Assembly: GCF_020360975.1 (NCBI RefSeq)
Contig: NW_025408679.1
Span: forward strand, 1,922,001-1,986,000
From: Hirsutella rhossiliensis
Taxonomy: Eukaryota > Ascomycota > Sordariomycetes > Hypocreales > Ophiocordycipitaceae
Length of the DNA: 64,000 nucleotides
Reading direction: 5' to 3'
Under the pieces are notes generated by a model that saw nothing but the letters and a program-made list of their open reading frames with translations, was not told the origin of the DNA and did no database searches. Position numbers and translations under genes: made by a program. This document shows positions 33,201 through 43,890 of this stretch, one piece after another. How positions within the stretch are numbered: the stretch's first letter is position 1; every line of letters begins with the position of its first letter.

Positions 33201-33372
33201 TGTTGATATAGCATTTCATCACGTCGTTGATGAGGTCAAGGAAGGGAGAATCCAAGTCTACTGGGTTCCAGGGGAGAATATGCTAGCAGATGGGATGACC
33301 AAGCCTCTGCCTAGGGATGCTTTCGAGAGGAACAGGAGGAGGATTGGAATTGGACCCATACGCTATGAATAG
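30209..33372 (+). pseudogene. Copia-5 gag-pol with internal deletion
   Basis: Gag begins at ATG 30209 (MGKKDYKGTILDGRDSFDSW) and continues after a shift at about 30530 (LYDVSTQTNRTVQEKVDDL). GAG-pre-integrase is at about 31025-31170 (LLHARLGHPGKHME, CPSFCSSC). Integrase spans 31228-31983 (ITDQATGRVWVYF, RFDRGKEF, EGNSISERSMRTI, PWELWRGEKPRSGHLRVFGC). A charged linker follows. The reverse transcriptase N-terminus (TFRQAMEGSEKDQWVGAIDE, about 32400-32460) passes directly into a C-terminal segment (FAKEIVAEFLYDDSMKHATP), so roughly 200 residues including the YVDD-type catalytic motif are absent. RNase H is kept (MVYGGAVMTYSKKMKSVARS, STTEAEYVGMGEA, LLGDNKGAVQL, GMTKPLPRDAF). Any movement requires reverse transcriptase from another element. 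Confidence 0.88.
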
Positions 33373-33403
33373 CGTTGCAGTTGAAGTCTGACAGCTCTAG
33401 GAG

Positions 33404-33555
33404 TGTTGACTTGATATGAGACATGGACCAAGACATGTTTAGGCAGCAGTTACAAGTGGTGAGTCACTGGATAGTGGCACGGACGTGCCACTATGTATAT
33501 ATGTATGTTGAGAGCTGTCAGACAGAATTGAATAGAAGTAAGTTCAATCGCAACA
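33404..33555 (+). repeat. Copia-5 3' LTR
   Basis: Identical to the 5' LTR over all 152 bases. Confidence 0.95.
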
Positions 33556-35907
33556 AATCTCATCATGCCCGGCACACCTAAGCAGTCGGTGGAGTCTAGC
33601 TGTGGCCGGGTGACCGAATCGTCGGTGAAGTCGTCGCAATTCGCGTTCGGTCAGGAATACTCTCGCAGTCTCTTCTTTACCTAGATGGAACCATGCGTGG
33701 CCCCATTTACGTACTGCGGGAACGCGAATGTCATCGCGGACGACTTCGTTGGTCTGATTGTTGAAAACAAGCCTAGCCGGTCCATATCGGCTAGGGAGAG
33801 GAGGAACGGGTCTTAGTGGGAAGAACGTGGAAATCAACGGGCCCGAATGCCGTGCGAATCGCGGTCGCACCGACAGACACAATCCGGGGTCCATCTCCAA
33901 AGGAGATGCCTGTCTGGCCTGCGCGGGTGGTATCGAGGGTAGCGCAGTGGTCTTCGCGCTGCCAGGCATGGAATTGGTCTAGGCCAGCGGTTGACACGTC
34001 GGAAGCACCTGTGTCGAGCATGATGCCCTGATAACGCGTTGTGTAACGGTCATCGACAAGGAATTGTTGTGCCGGGGCCTTTTGAGGAGCGCTATAGGCA
34101 TCTTCCTTAGTCAGACGGTGTAGAACAGCGTAATCTGCGAGGAATGATTGCGTGAAGAACAGCGAGCCAATCGCTGGGTCTTCATCGTCAATTTCATCGG
34201 CAGTATCATAGTCAGGGACAGGGTCTCGTCAAGTTCATGACCTTCGAATTCGGCGAGGAACATGGCGAAGTCCGGGGTCGTGTCGGAGGCATTGTGGGCA
34301 TTAAGGAAATACATCCGTGATTGTTTCCGTTCTTCTATGGTATGCTTGGTAGACCAACAGCCAGCTTTGCCGCAGATGAAGCACACCTTCTTTCTCTGCG
34401 GCTGTCGTTTGGGGTTCGCGCTGTTATTGTTGCGGAAGGGGGGTCTATTCTGTTGATACTTGCGGTCGGTATACCATTGGGTGCTACCGTTGTCCGTGAT
34501 CGCAAGTTCAATAGAGGCGCGGAGGTCGGCAAAGAGTTGTTCGCAATGGGCGGGGCTTTGTACAAGGCTTGCTTGAGCTCAGGCGTTCCACGGCAAGCGC
34601 GGATGACTGCGTTGCGGAGGTTGCTTTCGCCAGCTATTTCCGGCCCAATCGCTCGTTGACACAATTGGAGCTTGTCAAGCATTATATCAAGCACAGCGTG
34701 GAGGTCCTTGTCACTGTGCTTGCTACGGACACTGTTGAAGGTGATAGTTGACCAGTCCGTATGGTAATGCTCCAGATTCACGTTGGTATCGAAATGTTGC
34801 TTAAGTTGTCGGTAAGCGGCGGCGAACGTGAGGTCTGGGTCAAGATAAAGGTCATAGTAGGTCTTTGCTCGACCTGTAAGGGCGCGGGGGAGAAAGGCGT
34901 GTAGCTGACTCTCGGGGACTTCAACCGAACGGCAGGTGGTTAGAAGTTCCTGATCTTATCGTCAAGGGATCGTAAGGTTGACCTGAGTAGGTATCTTCCT
35001 TATTCCAAATCTTGACGAAGAGGGCGAGAGTCTGGGCATTGGTCGGGGTGTTCGGCACGTCTCGTGGTGGCAATGTGCGGTATGGGGTGTATTGTGGCGG
35101 ATCTGACTTGGCTCTTGGGAATCGCCACTGAATTGGGGTAGGTAATAGGGGAGCTGGTGTTACCTGGGAGCTATCCTTGTGCGGTGAGGGAAGGTGTAGC
35201 TCGTCGGAGCGTTTGTAAAAGCGGTTGGGGTGACGGATTGAGTGGCCTGCTGGACAGGTTGTACAGGCGGTTGAATAGGGGGGGAGAGGGGAAAGGGGTC
35301 GCTGCGGGCGCGGGGTGTGCTCCTTCGTCGGTGGAGGGGGCCGGGGGATCCTGGGGTTTCCCATATTTTTCGGTGACGAGGAAGCGAGAAGATAGTCATG
35401 TCGGCATCTTCTCAAGGGGCCAGTGATCACTTCCTTCGTACGAAGATAGTTGACGAATGCAGCTCGAATCGTTGGCTCAATCCTTCCGAAGAGTGCACTA
35501 TTCCATCCTTCGAAGTGCTCTTGGAACATAATAAGAGTGTCGATTCTTCCTACATTGGCTCTCTCATAGTCGGTCCACGCACGGGCGAGTTGTGTGATCA
35601 GGTGGCGTGGCGTTGGCTCTTCCTCTGGGTTCACAGGGTATGCCAGAGGATAGGTCAATGTCTGACATGTCGATCGGTATGCCAGTATATTTGTCCAGCC
35701 ATCCTTGCACTCTCTCCTGGCTTGGGGATCGCGAGCAATATAGATAGTAGGGACGGGGTATTACTACTGCCTCCGGGGCACTGCTGCTAGGTCCTGCAGA
35801 CATAGTGTCGGAGGTGAATTGTAGTAATCAATTGTACTGATTAAAGCACAATCGCGAGGGAGTCGGAATACGTTGCTGACGCAGCTAAGCTATGTCTTTT
35901 CCTTTCC

Positions 35908-36170
35908 TTCGAACGGTCGGTGAGTTGCTCGGCGGAACGGCAGTTAGGAATAGCAATAGGTTAGCCGTAGGTTCTGCTTCTTTCTTCCGAACGGCACAGT
36001 GAGTTGAAGGCGGATCGGAATAAGGAGTGTCTCCTGCTCTTAGCACAAACTTGTCGTCTTCGAACGGTCGGTGAGTTGCTCGGCGGAACGATTCACGGAG
36101 TTTGTCTCTTCTACCCGTAGAGGAAAAGTATCACTTTCTCCGAACGGCACGGTGAATTGCAGGCGGATCA
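35908..36170 (-). repeat. Four repeat units in the Copia-4 leader
   Basis: Alternating related units at about 35908, 35985, 36059 and 36139, spaced 73-80 bp. The A units contain GAACGGTCGGTGAGTTGCTC then GGCGGAACG. The B units contain CCGAACGGCAC then GTGA(G/A)TTG and AGGCGGATC. They lie between the 5' LTR and gag. Confidence 0.85.
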
Positions 36171-36235
36171 GATCGGCGACTCTTCGTCTACCTTGCTGCT
36201 CTGTGGCTCCTTCGGGACCTGGAACCACTGATCAG

Positions 36236-36509
36236 TGATGGTAGGCACCTATGTGCCTACAGATACGCATGCGCACAAGCTGTAGGCTGAGTCACAGTCA
36301 CGACAGGTAGGGTAACCGGTGATGACTTCAATTGTAACTAACTAGGAAGAGGAAGCTATTCACAAGAAACGGAATGTGCACCCGGTAATGGGGGCATGCA
36401 GCCGGGGCTGCGTGCCCTGATCGCGGGGTAGGGTGTCACGTGGGAGTCGTGCATGAACCGTGATGGTATCCCGATTGCACGGGTTACTCAGCAGGTTAGT
36501 ATTCCAACA
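36236..36509 (-). repeat. Copia-4 5' LTR
   Basis: 274 bp, differing from the 3' LTR by one missing G (ACTAGGAAG against ACTAGGGAAG) and one C/T change. Just inside it, the minus strand reads CAGTGGTTCCAGGTCC, whose TGG could begin a primer-binding site; the tRNA is not identified. Confidence 0.95.
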
Positions 36510-36514
36510 TGCAC

Positions 36515-37455
36515 TATTAGTGCGCCCCATGATTACCAGCAACCCGGATTTTACTACCTTGAAATAGGGTTTCGGATTGATTTCCAACGAAAAACATGTA
36601 TAACCTGTAAGACGAAGTGCGTATTATCCAAGTGGCGGAACCCCGGTCGGGGAGTTATGATATACCCGTTATGTCACCGTACAAAGGCGGGGTGCCAGGT
36701 AGCCTCTAACCTATCTGTCATCTCTAGGGTAGGAGGCAGGCTGGCTCGTCAATCTTTATGCGAAGCAGTTGAGATGCCAATACATTCGCTTCTTTCCGTT
36801 GTAATTAAGCATACTGGTAAGCGTCTAAACACAAGCTTTGCTAAGAGCTTCCGCCTGTTATTGACTTTATTATGCTATCAAAACATGTTGCTAAGTTATC
36901 GTTTCTGGTCGAGAAAACCCATTATACCGGATGTTGCCCTGCCAATTTGTTCAAGTTTGTCAGTCGGGTTACAGTCCAAAGCGCAGATTGAGCCTCGGCC
37001 ACACTTCTACGGCCCCAGCTACACCAATCATTAGCTTCATAGGTCGATGCACCGCAAGCCTTCTGATGCTCTTCTCGTCGAGGCTCAACTGAGGATCTCC
37101 ACCGCCGTTGCGTACGCAAATTGGATGCCGACGTTAGGAACACTGGGGCGTATCGCTTGGCTGGCACGAGATGAGCGCGAGACGAGCGCGAAGCGAGCAC
37201 GTACGGAACAATTCGCGACGATGTAAAGTTTCGTTGTGCGCCGACGCTAAAAGGGATATGACCGATCATTGGCCGGCAAACTCAAATTAATTGGATTCTG
37301 TGGTCCAAACCAAATCACTAGGACTTCCTAGGGTGGTCAAAAAGAGGAAGTTGTCCACCACAGAATGATCTTTCCGGAGCTGCCACAAACAATCCGGTTT
37401 ATCCCACCAATCCTGCTCTCCGCCAGATTCCCATGATCGCCACTCTTATGGTCTA
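36515..37455. other. hAT-3 5' region
   Basis: No gene recognised. This is hAT-3 sequence between the Copia-4 insertion and the transposase gene, probably subterminal and 5' UTR sequence. Residual ACTATTAGTG occurs at the left border (36513-36522). Confidence 0.5.
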
Positions 37456-37835
37456 GTGCATTCCCTAGAGGATCATGTCCTCCATCGTGGATCACCTGAG
37501 GCTGGCACCTATATAGATGATTCTGACCTTATTAGTGGGACAGCGGCTTCCCGTCACCGGCACCATCCTCTTCGCCTGTCCTTAGCGTCTACCGCCGAAA
37601 GACGTCTCCTATTTGGCAGTATTGTCGAAGAGAAGAAGGTAGGAGTATTCCGGCAGCTTGGGTTGATTCCAATGGAACGAAATGGTGGCATTGCCAGCCC
37701 TGCTTCGACAAGAAAAGAGCGAAGAAATACAATTACTGTGGTGGGTCGTCCGCCATCGTCAATCATTTGCGAAAGGAGCACAATATCATTATTTCTGGGC
37801 GGCAGGAGACCAGGCGGGAAGTGACGCAAAGTCGC

Positions 37836-37840
37836 CTCGG
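37836..37840. repeat. Gypsy target-site duplication, left copy
   Basis: CTCGG, repeated at 46462-46466 directly after the 3' LTR. Confidence 0.95.
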
Positions 37841-38017
37841 TGTAAGGGGCTACGCCCCTATGTGTGGATCTGGCATAGCCAGACTAGTCACGTGCGAGCG
37901 CCACGGACACGACTCCTAAAGGGAGCGATGTAGACACGTCTCCCTTTTACACTCTTTGTAGCTCAATTTACATCAATTACGCCCAGCACCTGTGCCAACA
38001 GTGCTGACCCCGTAACA
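37841..38017 (+). repeat. Gypsy 5' LTR
   Basis: 177 bp, identical to the 3' LTR once hAT-4 and one target copy are removed (43455-43508 plus 46339-46461). GTAGCTCAAT at 37958-37967 is complementary to the primer-binding site and so may mark the RNA 5' end. Confidence 0.95.
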
Positions 38018-38018
38018 T

Positions 38019-38028
38019 ATTGAGCTAC
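38019..38028 (+). other. Candidate self-priming primer-binding site
   Basis: ATTGAGCTAC, one base after the LTR, is the exact complement of GTAGCTCAAT in the LTR. This is the arrangement of Tf1-type chromoviruses, in which the RNA 5' end folds back to prime minus-strand synthesis instead of a tRNA. Confidence 0.65.
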
Positions 38029-38040
38029 CAGTTAACAAAA

Positions 38041-38112
38041 GACAGGACAGACAGCAGGACAGACAGCAGGACAGTCAGCAGGAAAGTCAGCAGGACAGAC
38101 AGCAAGACAGGC
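38041..38112 (+). repeat. Six 12-bp tandem units in the gypsy leader
   Basis: Units close to AGCAGGACAGAC repeat six times between the primer-binding site and the gag ATG, followed by a second GACGA/GGACGA-rich tract to about 38165. Confidence 0.9.
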
Positions 38113-38167
38113 GATAGGTTGAACGACGAGACGGACGATCGATCGGACGACGAGACGGACGAACAAG

Positions 38168-41100
38168 ATGGAGGACAATAGTAGTTCTGCAGGGGCGCCG
38201 CGACCGGCGGCGCAACGAGCCAATGGAGGGAAGGAGCAAGAGCTTTTGCAGATCTTATCTGGGATCGCGGGAGACGAAGAACTGCGGAAGATGTTCACCG
38301 GGCTGGGCCTAGCAGCGCCACCGTTGACACCCAGCCCGGGGGTGCTCAGTACCCCGGCGATCTTACCTGTCGAACCGAGGCCGGAAGCAGTCCAGGAAAT
38401 GGACCGTGGCAAGAAGCGCAAGCCGATGACTTGGCCGAAGTGGAACGGTCAACCCGAGTCCTTCCACTTCTACCTCGACCGTCTGGTATTTAAATACAAT
38501 ACCGACGAAGAGGAGGGCCTAAACGGCAATAACAACGTCGTGTGGTACGAGATCCTGCAGACCTTGCCGGATCAGATGATGAGGAGAGTCGAGGGTTTTT
38601 GGAGGCAAGAGAGCGCGAAGGGCAACCCAGACCCCCGGAAATTCTTCTCGCACCTAGCCCAGACGTTCGGCAGCGTGCAGCAGACAGAGAGGGCACAGGA
38701 CAGGCTGCGCACCCTCATTCAACGAGACAGCCAAGAGTTTGGGAAGTTCCTCCTGAATTCGAGGAAACATTGACCAAAGCGGGCGGCGCGAGCTGGGATA
38801 ATGCTTCCAAGCTCGCATGGCTACGGAACTCGATCTCTCCTGCTCTCCGTGAGCAACTAGTCCCGGTTATCATGCCGAAGGACTACAACGAGTATATCCA
38901 ACGTCTACACCCGATTGCTTGGGCGTTCGAGCACACCGCGAGGTTTAAGGCATTGCAGAGGAAGAAAGGCTCCCGCGGGCAACATGACCAAGGGCAGGCA
39001 TCAGGCATCGGCAACATCCAGGTCGCCGATAACGACAACACCCTGGCACCGCCAGCAACGTTACCCGCCGAGCAGAATGCACGTGACGCACGCGACCACG
39101 ACGGCGACGTAATAATGACGGTTACACGCACTCAGGGGCAGGGTCAGAGAGGACGGGCGAACGGCCAGGGGTCAAGTGGAACGAGCAAGACGGTTCGCTT
39201 CCAGCCTAGGTCAGGACGGAAGCAACGGGCGAGGTGGGCATCCGAGGACGAACGGAATAAACGTCGTGACGAGGGTCGATGTCTCCGCTGCGGCGACAAC
39301 ACCCATTTCATTGCCGCTTGCCCCTACTCGCCAGGACAGGACCCTAGCCGGTCGAGGGATGTAGAAGTCCGCACCGCTAGGATCATGCCCTTGCTGGAAG
39401 ACGATGGTAACGACTCTAGTGAGGAAGAGTCAGGACTTAGCGAGACCCCATCCCTCTCGGGAAATGCGTAGCCTCGAAACAAAGACGGGTCTCGAGGCCA
39501 AAGAACGGAGCGGTGGCAAAAGAAGAGAAGTTCTCAGGAAAAATGGAAGTTGGTCCTACAATAATTCGAAGCATTATCAATAGAACCAATCTCTTCTCCT
39601 CCTCGTAGACGAGGGATGCCAGTGCTACGCCGCGGTTGACGAAGAAGTCGTCGAGAAGTTGGAAGTTCCTATAGTGGAAATAGCACCGCGAGCTATTACA
39701 GGAGCATCAGGGGCGATGGAAGGAGCAACGATTAGGGGCCTCGTATGGCTATCAATGGAGGTCAACGGCCACATACAGACGATCTGTGCCTACGTGGTGC
39801 CCTGATTGGAATTCCCTAATCCTAGGAAAGCCCTGGTTATGCCACACAAAGTCGTACTCAGTGCCCCACGAGAAACGACTATGGCATGAACCTACACAAG
39901 ACTGGGTGGATCACCTCGGGAAGGAGAATATTCTGCGAAAGCCAAGGAGTTCGAAGAAGCAAAGCACGTACTAGCCAGTACCTTTGTGGGTTATTTTGAA
40001 AGGATCCGCAAGCAGGAAGGGAGAGAGGCAGCTGCCACGGCGATTTTCGCTATCAGCATGAAGGATATCGAAAGGGCGTTATCACCAAAGAAACCCATGT
40101 CAGAAGCAGAGCTACGCCGAACGATACCCCAGCGGTTCCACGATTTACTGCCTCTATTTATGAAGAAGGAAGCTGATAAGCTGAATCCTCATAAGCCAGG
40201 CATAGACCACGAAATCAGAATCAAGGAGGGCCCGAATGGCCAGCAGTTACCACTGCCGTATGGAGCACTATACGGTATGTCACGAGAGGAACTCCTGGTT
40301 CTTAAGAAGACCCTACGGGACCTAGTGGATAAAGGATTTATCCGTGCAAGCAGTTCAGAAGCAGCAGCTCCAGTCCTGTTTGTGAGGAAACCAGGCGGTG
40401 GGCTGCGATTCTGTTGTGACTACAGAGCGTTGAACGCAATCACAAAGTCGGACCGTTACCCCTTCCTCTAATAGGGATACACTTCGCAACTTGAAAGATG
40501 CGAAGTGGTTCACTAAGGTCGACGTGGTACAAGCGTTCCATAAAGTACGGGTTGCGGAAGGAGACGAGTGGAAGACAGCGTTCCGCACCCGGTACGGTCT
40601 CTTCGAATGGATGGTTACCCCGTTCGGGCTAAGTGGCGCGCCAGCAACCTTCCAGCGGTATATTAACGGTATCCTACGAGACTACCTCGATGAGTTCGCC
40701 TCTGCGTATATGGACGATATACTTATCTATTCAAGCGGGAGCAGAGAAGACCATTTCCGGAAGGTACGGTTAGTCTTAGAACGCCTCGCCGAGCACGGAC
40801 TACACCTAGACCCGGAGAAATGCGAATTTGGAGTCAAGCGGATTAAGTACCTAGGATTCATTATTCACGCAGGCATTGGCATTCAGGCAGATCCCGATAA
40901 GATACGAGCAATAGTCGAGTGGGCGGTCCCCGTTACCCAGAAGGGAGTGCGCAGTTTTCTAGGATTCGTTAACTACTACCGGATATTTATACCGCAAGCC
41001 TCGGAAATAACTGCACCCCTAACAGCACTAACAGGAAAGGGGACTAAGTTCAAGTGGACGGACGAGCACGATATGGCGTTTCAGACACTAAAGACGCTAT

Positions 41101-43446
41101 TTACGAACGCCCCTATTCTTACTCAATGGGATTTCGAGAGGCCAACCTTCGTAGAAGCAGACTGTAGCGGCTGGGCGCTTGGGGGCACACTTACGCAGGA
41201 AGTCGACGGACAACGCAAGCCAGTAGCGTTCCACTCGCAGAAGCTGTCACCGGCTGAGCGCAACTACCCAATCCATGATAAGGAAATGCTCGCTATTATT
41301 CGTTGTCTCGAACAATGGTCAGCCGAGCTACGAAGCTGTGACAACTTCGTTATCCTTACCGACCATAAGAACCTCGAGTATTTCATGACGCGCCAACAGC
41401 TCTCGGAACGGCAAGCACGTTGGGCTGAATATCTCTCGCGTTTTAACTTCCAGCTCCAGTACCGTCCGGGACGGAAGCAGTAGCGCCAGACGCGCTCTCT
41501 CGCCGCGAACAGGACCGACCAAACGAAGCGGATCACGAAGCACGAGATATGCAGCTTATTCCAGAGGCAGCCCTACGTACTTACGTCGGAGTAACGTCGA
41601 CTCAAGCGGGAGAAGGCGACGAAGAACACACGGTTTTCCACGACCCAGAGCTACAACAGCTGTGGCAGCAAACGGCAAACCAGGATCCAGTCTTTACAAG
41701 CGTTTATAACGCGGTTCGAAACGGATCTCGGTCCCTGGACCCCAAGCTTAAGTTGAAGGTACAAGTCGCCGAGTGCTTTATTGATCCTCGGGGGCACCTA
41801 CGACTACGTGGCCGCTTATGGGTGCCAGGCGCACCGATCACGACAGAAGCAGCAGCCAAGGCAGCACCGCTGGAGCAGGAGTCGCTAAACGAATTACGGG
41901 GCTCCTTAATCCAGAAGGTTCATGACTCCCATGTAGTAGGCCACCCGGGACGGGAAGGGACGATAGAAGCCGTATCCAGAGACTTCTACTGGCCGCTAAT
42001 GCAACAGCATATCCGACGTTTCTTGCGTAACTGCGATGTCTGCGGCCGTACGAAGATATGGCGCGAGCATAAAAGGGGTCTACTTAGACCGCTACCCGTC
42101 CCGGACCGCTTCTTCCGCCAGATACAGATGGACTTTATTACGGACCTACCCCTAGCGAACGGTAACCGCTGCCTCTGGGTTATCAAGGACCGGCTAAGTA
42201 AGGAAGTTATACTCGAACCGATGCCAACGATGGAAGCGGAAGCATGTGCAGAGCGTTTTCTATGGTGCTTCGCCCGCTACCACTGGTGGCCCGACGCTAT
42301 AACGAGCGATAGGGGCTCGAATTGGGTAGGCCGCTTTGGAGGCACCTGTGCAAGTTACTTGGGATCGATCAGCAGCTAAGCACGGCGTACCACCCCCAAA
42401 CTGACGGAGGCCCTGAGAGGATGAACCAAGAAGTACAGGCATACCTCCGCGCCGTGATTAACCAGAACCAGAACGACTGGGATAAATGGGTTCCCGCGGC
42501 TCAGATGGCGTTAAACGGTCGGGTCAATACCTCTATAGGGATGTCCCCATTCTTCGCTATACACGGCTATGAGCCGAAGTCACCAGTTCCCCTCGTTACG
42601 GAAGCATATGCGGAAGAGTATCCTCAGCATTCGCCAGAAAGCAGGGCAAAGAAATTTGTTGCCAAACTACAACAGATTACGGACCTCTGCCAAGCATCAA
42701 TGGCGACAGCTACGCAGCAACAAGAACGCTTCGCTAACAGAAGACGAAACGCGGCGGAACGCTTCGAAGTAGGCGATAAGGTTTGGCTTGACTTGCGGAA
42801 CTACGCGTCAGAGCGACCTAAGAAGAAGTTCGACTGGCTGCACGCTAAGTATACGATAAGCAAGGTACTCGACCCGTACACGGTTGAACTAGCAGACCTC
42901 CCGAGGGGCTGCTATAATAGGTTCCACGTCGACCAACTCCGGAGAGCGGGGACGGACCCAATGCCTGGTCAGCAACGCACAGACGCTCAACCCCCATCCA
43001 TCCAAGTAGACGGGGAGGCCCACCAAGTAGTAGAGGAAATACTATGCGCTAAGTGGAAGAGAATCGGCCGCGGCCGTAGGCGGGAAGTCCTTGTACGCTG
43101 GCAAGGTTGGCAAGACCCGACCTGGACCTCTTTAGACAATATGCAACAGACAGCGGCCTTGGATAGGTACGAACAGAGATACGGCCCGGCTCTCGAGAAC
43201 GATGGACCATACCAGTACCGACGAGTGGCAACGGAAGCGCAGCCGGCCCAAATCCAGGGGCAAGTCGAAGGAATACAACCACAGCTGCAGATACAGGGCA
43301 AGAGAATACGCGGACCACTACGGGCTAGGACTAATGGCGACGCCCCGTCGATAGTAACGGCACCAGACCGTATAGACGACGGCCCTACGATCGTTGTAGA
43401 GGGGATCAGCAGCAGGAAAAAGGGCACCAGCGCCAGAGAGAAGTAG
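38168..43446 (+). pseudogene. Gypsy gag-pol with chromodomain, several one-base frameshifts
   Basis: Gag starts at ATG 38168 (MEDNSSSAGAPRPAAQRANG); after a shift at about 38765 it ends with a canonical knuckle CLRCGDNTHFIAAC (about 39280-39321). The protease region (LVDEGCQCYAAVDEE, about 39600) has D-E-G instead of D-S-G. Reverse transcriptase starts at about 40170 (FVRKPGGGLRFCCDYRALN), shifts at about 40460, and has the catalytic AYMDDILIYSSG (about 40708). RNase H contains EADCSGWALGG and LTDHKNLEYF. Integrase has an H2C2 finger (HDSHVVGHPGRE, CDVCGRTK), QMDFITDLPL, ITSDRGSNW, and after a shift at about 42340, HPQTDGGPERMNQE. The C-terminus is a chromodomain (EEILCAKWKRIGRGRRREVL, VRWQGWQDPTWTSLDNM). 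Shifts sit in runs of identical bases. Confidence 0.88.
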
Positions 43447-43450
43447 GGGG
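43434..43450 (+). other. Polypurine tract of the gypsy element
   Basis: AGAGAGAAGTAGGGGGC just before the 3' LTR (43455), the expected primer for plus-strand synthesis. Confidence 0.75.
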
Positions 43451-43530
43451 CTAATGTAAGGGGCTACGCCCCTATGTGTGGATCTGGCATAGCCAGACTA
43501 GTCACGTGCAGACTTGCAAATAGATAAATC

Positions 43531-43620
43531 ATAATCAAATCAAATCAAATCAAATCAAATTTATCCAAATCAAATCAAATCAAATTGCCCCTGCGCTGAA
43601 TCAAATCAAATCAAATCGCA
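43531..43620. repeat. AAATC pentamer array at the left end of hAT-4
   Basis: Several runs of AAATC (ATCAAATCAAATC) interrupted by short spacers. A similar array lies at 46155-46215. The motif matches the inner end of the hAT-4 terminal repeat (GATAAATCA). Confidence 0.9.
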
Positions 43621-43890
43621 ACACCCAAATTTATTTGGATATCTGATTATTTGGATACGCCCCACAATGGCGACCTGGGCCAATGATTTTTGAGAGCCAG
43701 CCCTGGCCCAGAGCGGTCGCTAATTACGGATACGGGCAGTTGCTTTTCCAGGCCGTGTCACCAAGCTTTCTTTTGGCGTTTTACCTGACACGTTTGATCG
43801 TGAAATATATCTTTGGGTGCGTCTGCCATATCACAGTGCGAGATATTTGTAGCCGGTGGCCAAAATGGGACAGCTCTGCACTTGACTGCA

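Larger units (their letters stand above)
29950..33555 (+). mobile_element. Copia-5 inserted in Copia-4, reverse transcriptase core deleted
   Basis: Identical 152-bp LTRs (29950-30101 and 33404-33555; TGTTGACTTGATATG to CAATCGCAACA) with the 5-bp target duplication AATCT (29945-29949 and 33556-33560). Total length 3606 bp, short for a copia element because the catalytic part of reverse transcriptase is missing. Confidence 0.96.
27346..35803 (-). pseudogene. Copia-4 gag-pol, frameshifted and split by Copia-5
   Basis: Gag starts at ATG 35803 (MSAGPSSSAPEAVVIPRP) and continues in a second frame to about 34921. A zinc-binding CFICGKAGCWSTKH lies near 34370. The aspartic protease motif MLDTGASDVST is at about 34015, and GAG-pre-integrase RLHRRFGHPATARLH at about 33610. 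After Copia-5 (29950-33555) the frame resumes with MCHHCQINGT, the integrase aspartates (ITADVVQI and RHDAGTNF) and glutamate (IGKVERH), to about 29492. Reverse transcriptase follows (RDITQAYIQSKTPLNRTI, LPLYGIAESGLHWF, and the catalytic pair in AMQTDDTLLL, so QTDD rather than YVDD), then RNase H (VFTDGSFANN, LASEIYGM, CTDSYSLYE), ending DDNPADAMTKQHPTVLWNG. Several frame changes interrupt it. Confidence 0.85.
26898..36509 (-). mobile_element. Copia-4 inserted in hAT-3
   Basis: LTRs of 275 bp (26898-27172) and 274 bp (36236-36509) begin TGATGG and end CCAACA. They differ by one substitution and one G in a run. The 5-bp target duplication is TGCAC (26893-26897 and 36510-36514). The coding strand is minus, so the right LTR is the 5' LTR. 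Internal order is gag, protease, integrase, reverse transcriptase, RNase H (Ty1/copia). Copia-5 is inserted between protease and integrase. Confidence 0.95.

Noticed and set aside
43531..43620. CRISPR-like or microsatellite array of AAATC units
   Set aside because: No unique spacers of even length, and it lies inside the hAT-4 ends with a matching array at the other end; it is subterminal transposon sequence.
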